Origin: Oscillospiraceae bacterium | GTDB lineage: Bacteria > Bacillota > Clostridia > Oscillospirales > Ruminococcaceae | Direction of reading: 5' to 3' | Assembly (NCBI GenBank): GCA_016296485.1 | Contig: JAEDJF010000036.1 | Coordinates: 1-13,334, forward strand | DNA: 13,334 nucleotides | In this document: in pieces, positions 12,479-13,334 of the stretch | Layout of the letters: the number at the start of each line of letters is the position of its first letter | Position numbering within the stretch: position 1 is the stretch's first letter | The notes under the pieces: generated by a model | What the model was told of the DNA's origin: nothing | Database searches by the model: none | Seen by the model: the letters and a program-made list of their open reading frames with translations, nothing else | Position numbers and translations under genes: made by a program

Positions 12479-13334
12479 ATGGTATCTGATGACAAACTTA
12501 AAGAGATTATCGCTCAGGTCGTCGGTGAAATGATGAAAGACGCTCCCGCTGCCGCTAAAGCCCCCAAAGCTTGCTGCTGCGAAGGCGTTGAGAACGTCAG
12601 CGATGATGATCTTGAGGATCTTACCACTTACGAACTCAACGAGTGGTATCAGGTTCCGAACGCGAAAGATGAGGCAGAGTACAGAAGACTTAAACTTACT
12701 ACTCCTGCACGTCTTGGCGTATGGCACTGCGGCCCTCGTGAGATGACCAACACCATGCTCCGTTTCCGTGCTGACCACGCTGCTGCACAGGACGCAGTTT
12801 TCAACGAGTTCCCGAAAGAATTCCTTGAAGAGCGCGGAATCCTCGAGCTCAAATCCCGCTGCGACAGCAAAGATACTTATCTTACCAGACCTGACCTTGG
12901 CAGAAGACTTGACGAGGAATCCGTTGAGAAACTCAAAGGCTTCTACAAAAAAGCTCCTCAGGTTGTTGTATTCGCAGCTGACGGTCTTTCCGGCACTGCA
13001 ATCGAGGCTAACTACGATATCGTTATCCCTGCAATCATGAACGGTCTTAAAGCTCATGGTATCGAAGCAGGCGAGCCTTTCTTCGTAAGATATGGCCGTG
13101 TTGCTGCTCAGGACGAAGTTTCTGAAGTTACCGGATGCGATGTATGCGTATGCCTTATCGGTGAGAGACCTGGTCTTGCAACCGCAAAATCCATGTCCGC
13201 ATACCTCACTTACAAAGGAACCATCGGTATGTCCGAAGCAAGACGTACTGTTGTTTCCAACATCCACAACGCCGGTACCCCTGCTGCTGAAGCTGGTGCA
13301 CATATCGCTGATATCGTTGACATCATGCTCAAAG
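12479..13334 (+). CDS. eutC: Ethanolamine ammonia-lyase small subunit EutC (3' partial)
   Basis: EutC binds cobalamin together with EutB in the lyase complex. The ATG at 12479 follows GGGAGGA (12462-12468), and the frame stays open to the window end: 285 residues, probably about ten short of complete. Family signatures are L-R-F-R-A-D-H near residue 94, Y-L-T-R-P-D-L-G-R-R, D-G-L-S (about 168-171), F-F-V-R-Y-G-R-V, G-E-R-P-G-L and S-N-I-H-N-A-G-T-P. The first 20 or so residues form a probable amphipathic helix (L7, I10, I11, V14, V15, M18), followed by an Ala/Pro linker containing C-C-C; the EutC N-terminus is the known cargo-targeting peptide for the microcompartment in E. coli. It follows eutB by 49 bases. 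Confidence 0.95.
   Translation, partial: MVSDDKLKEIIAQVVGEMMKDAPAAAKAPKACCCEGVENVSDDDLEDLTTYELNEWYQVPNAKDEAEYRRLKLTTPARLGVWHCGPREMTNTMLRFRADHAAAQDAVFNEFPKEFLEERGILELKSRCDSKDTYLTRPDLGRRLDEESVEKLKGFYKKAPQVVVFAADGLSGTAIEANYDIVIPAIMNGLKAHGIEAGEPFFVRYGRVAAQDEVSEVTGCDVCVCLIGERPGLATAKSMSAYLTYKGTIGMSEARRTVVSNIHNAGTPAAEAGAHIADIVDIMLK

Noticed and set aside
1..13334. CRISPR arrays, prophage genes or a defence island
   Set aside because: No regularly spaced repeats, phage structural genes or recognisable defence proteins were seen; the only mobile element is the IS200-type insertion.

Overview
The window reads as a chromosome segment of an anaerobic Firmicute of class Clostridia, probably a gut-type lineage. 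This is an inference from gene content: the replication-initiation pair DnaD plus a DnaI/DnaC-type helicase loader is Firmicute-specific, promoters are sigma-A-like with strong AGGAGG ribosome-binding sites, TTG and GTG starts are used, and a Listeria/Clostridium-style ethanolamine utilisation (eut) operon is present. Both strands are used and genes are densely packed.

Positions 1-3080 (plus strand): the tail of a protein ending in a CPxCG knuckle, an unidentified secreted protein with its own promoter and terminator, prfB (release factor 2, without the usual programmed frameshift) behind a near-consensus promoter, and a HAD phosphatase. Positions about 3081-3807 hold a compact IS200-type element with one gene, tnpA. 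It sits between the convergent HAD and GNAT genes and carries several inverted repeats, including one that would bury the tnpA ribosome-binding site.

Positions 3813-6602 (minus strand): a tRNA-Gly(GCC) gene with a perfect consensus promoter and its own terminator, then dnaD, the dnaC/dnaI-like helicase loader and a GNAT acetyltransferase, closely spaced like one operon. A PHP-domain phosphoesterase diverges from the tRNA on the plus strand, followed by an unrecognised 182-residue protein and a roughly 350-base intergenic region with repeated GTGCTCAAA motifs and a 16-bp palindrome.

Positions 8495-13334 (plus strand): promoter, eutS (microcompartment shell), eutP (P-loop NTPase), eutA (reactivase), eutB and eutC (large and small subunits of adenosylcobalamin-dependent ethanolamine ammonia-lyase); eutC runs off the window. 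EutBC cleaves ethanolamine to acetaldehyde and ammonia inside the microcompartment, EutA restores the lyase when its cofactor is damaged, and EutS helps build the shell. The eutVW regulators usually found between eutP and eutA in Listeria and Enterococcus are absent here. The least explained parts are the regions upstream of eutS and eutB, the unusually cysteine-rich EutB, and the RNA-level control suggested for the IS element. I do not see a wholly new multi-gene system.
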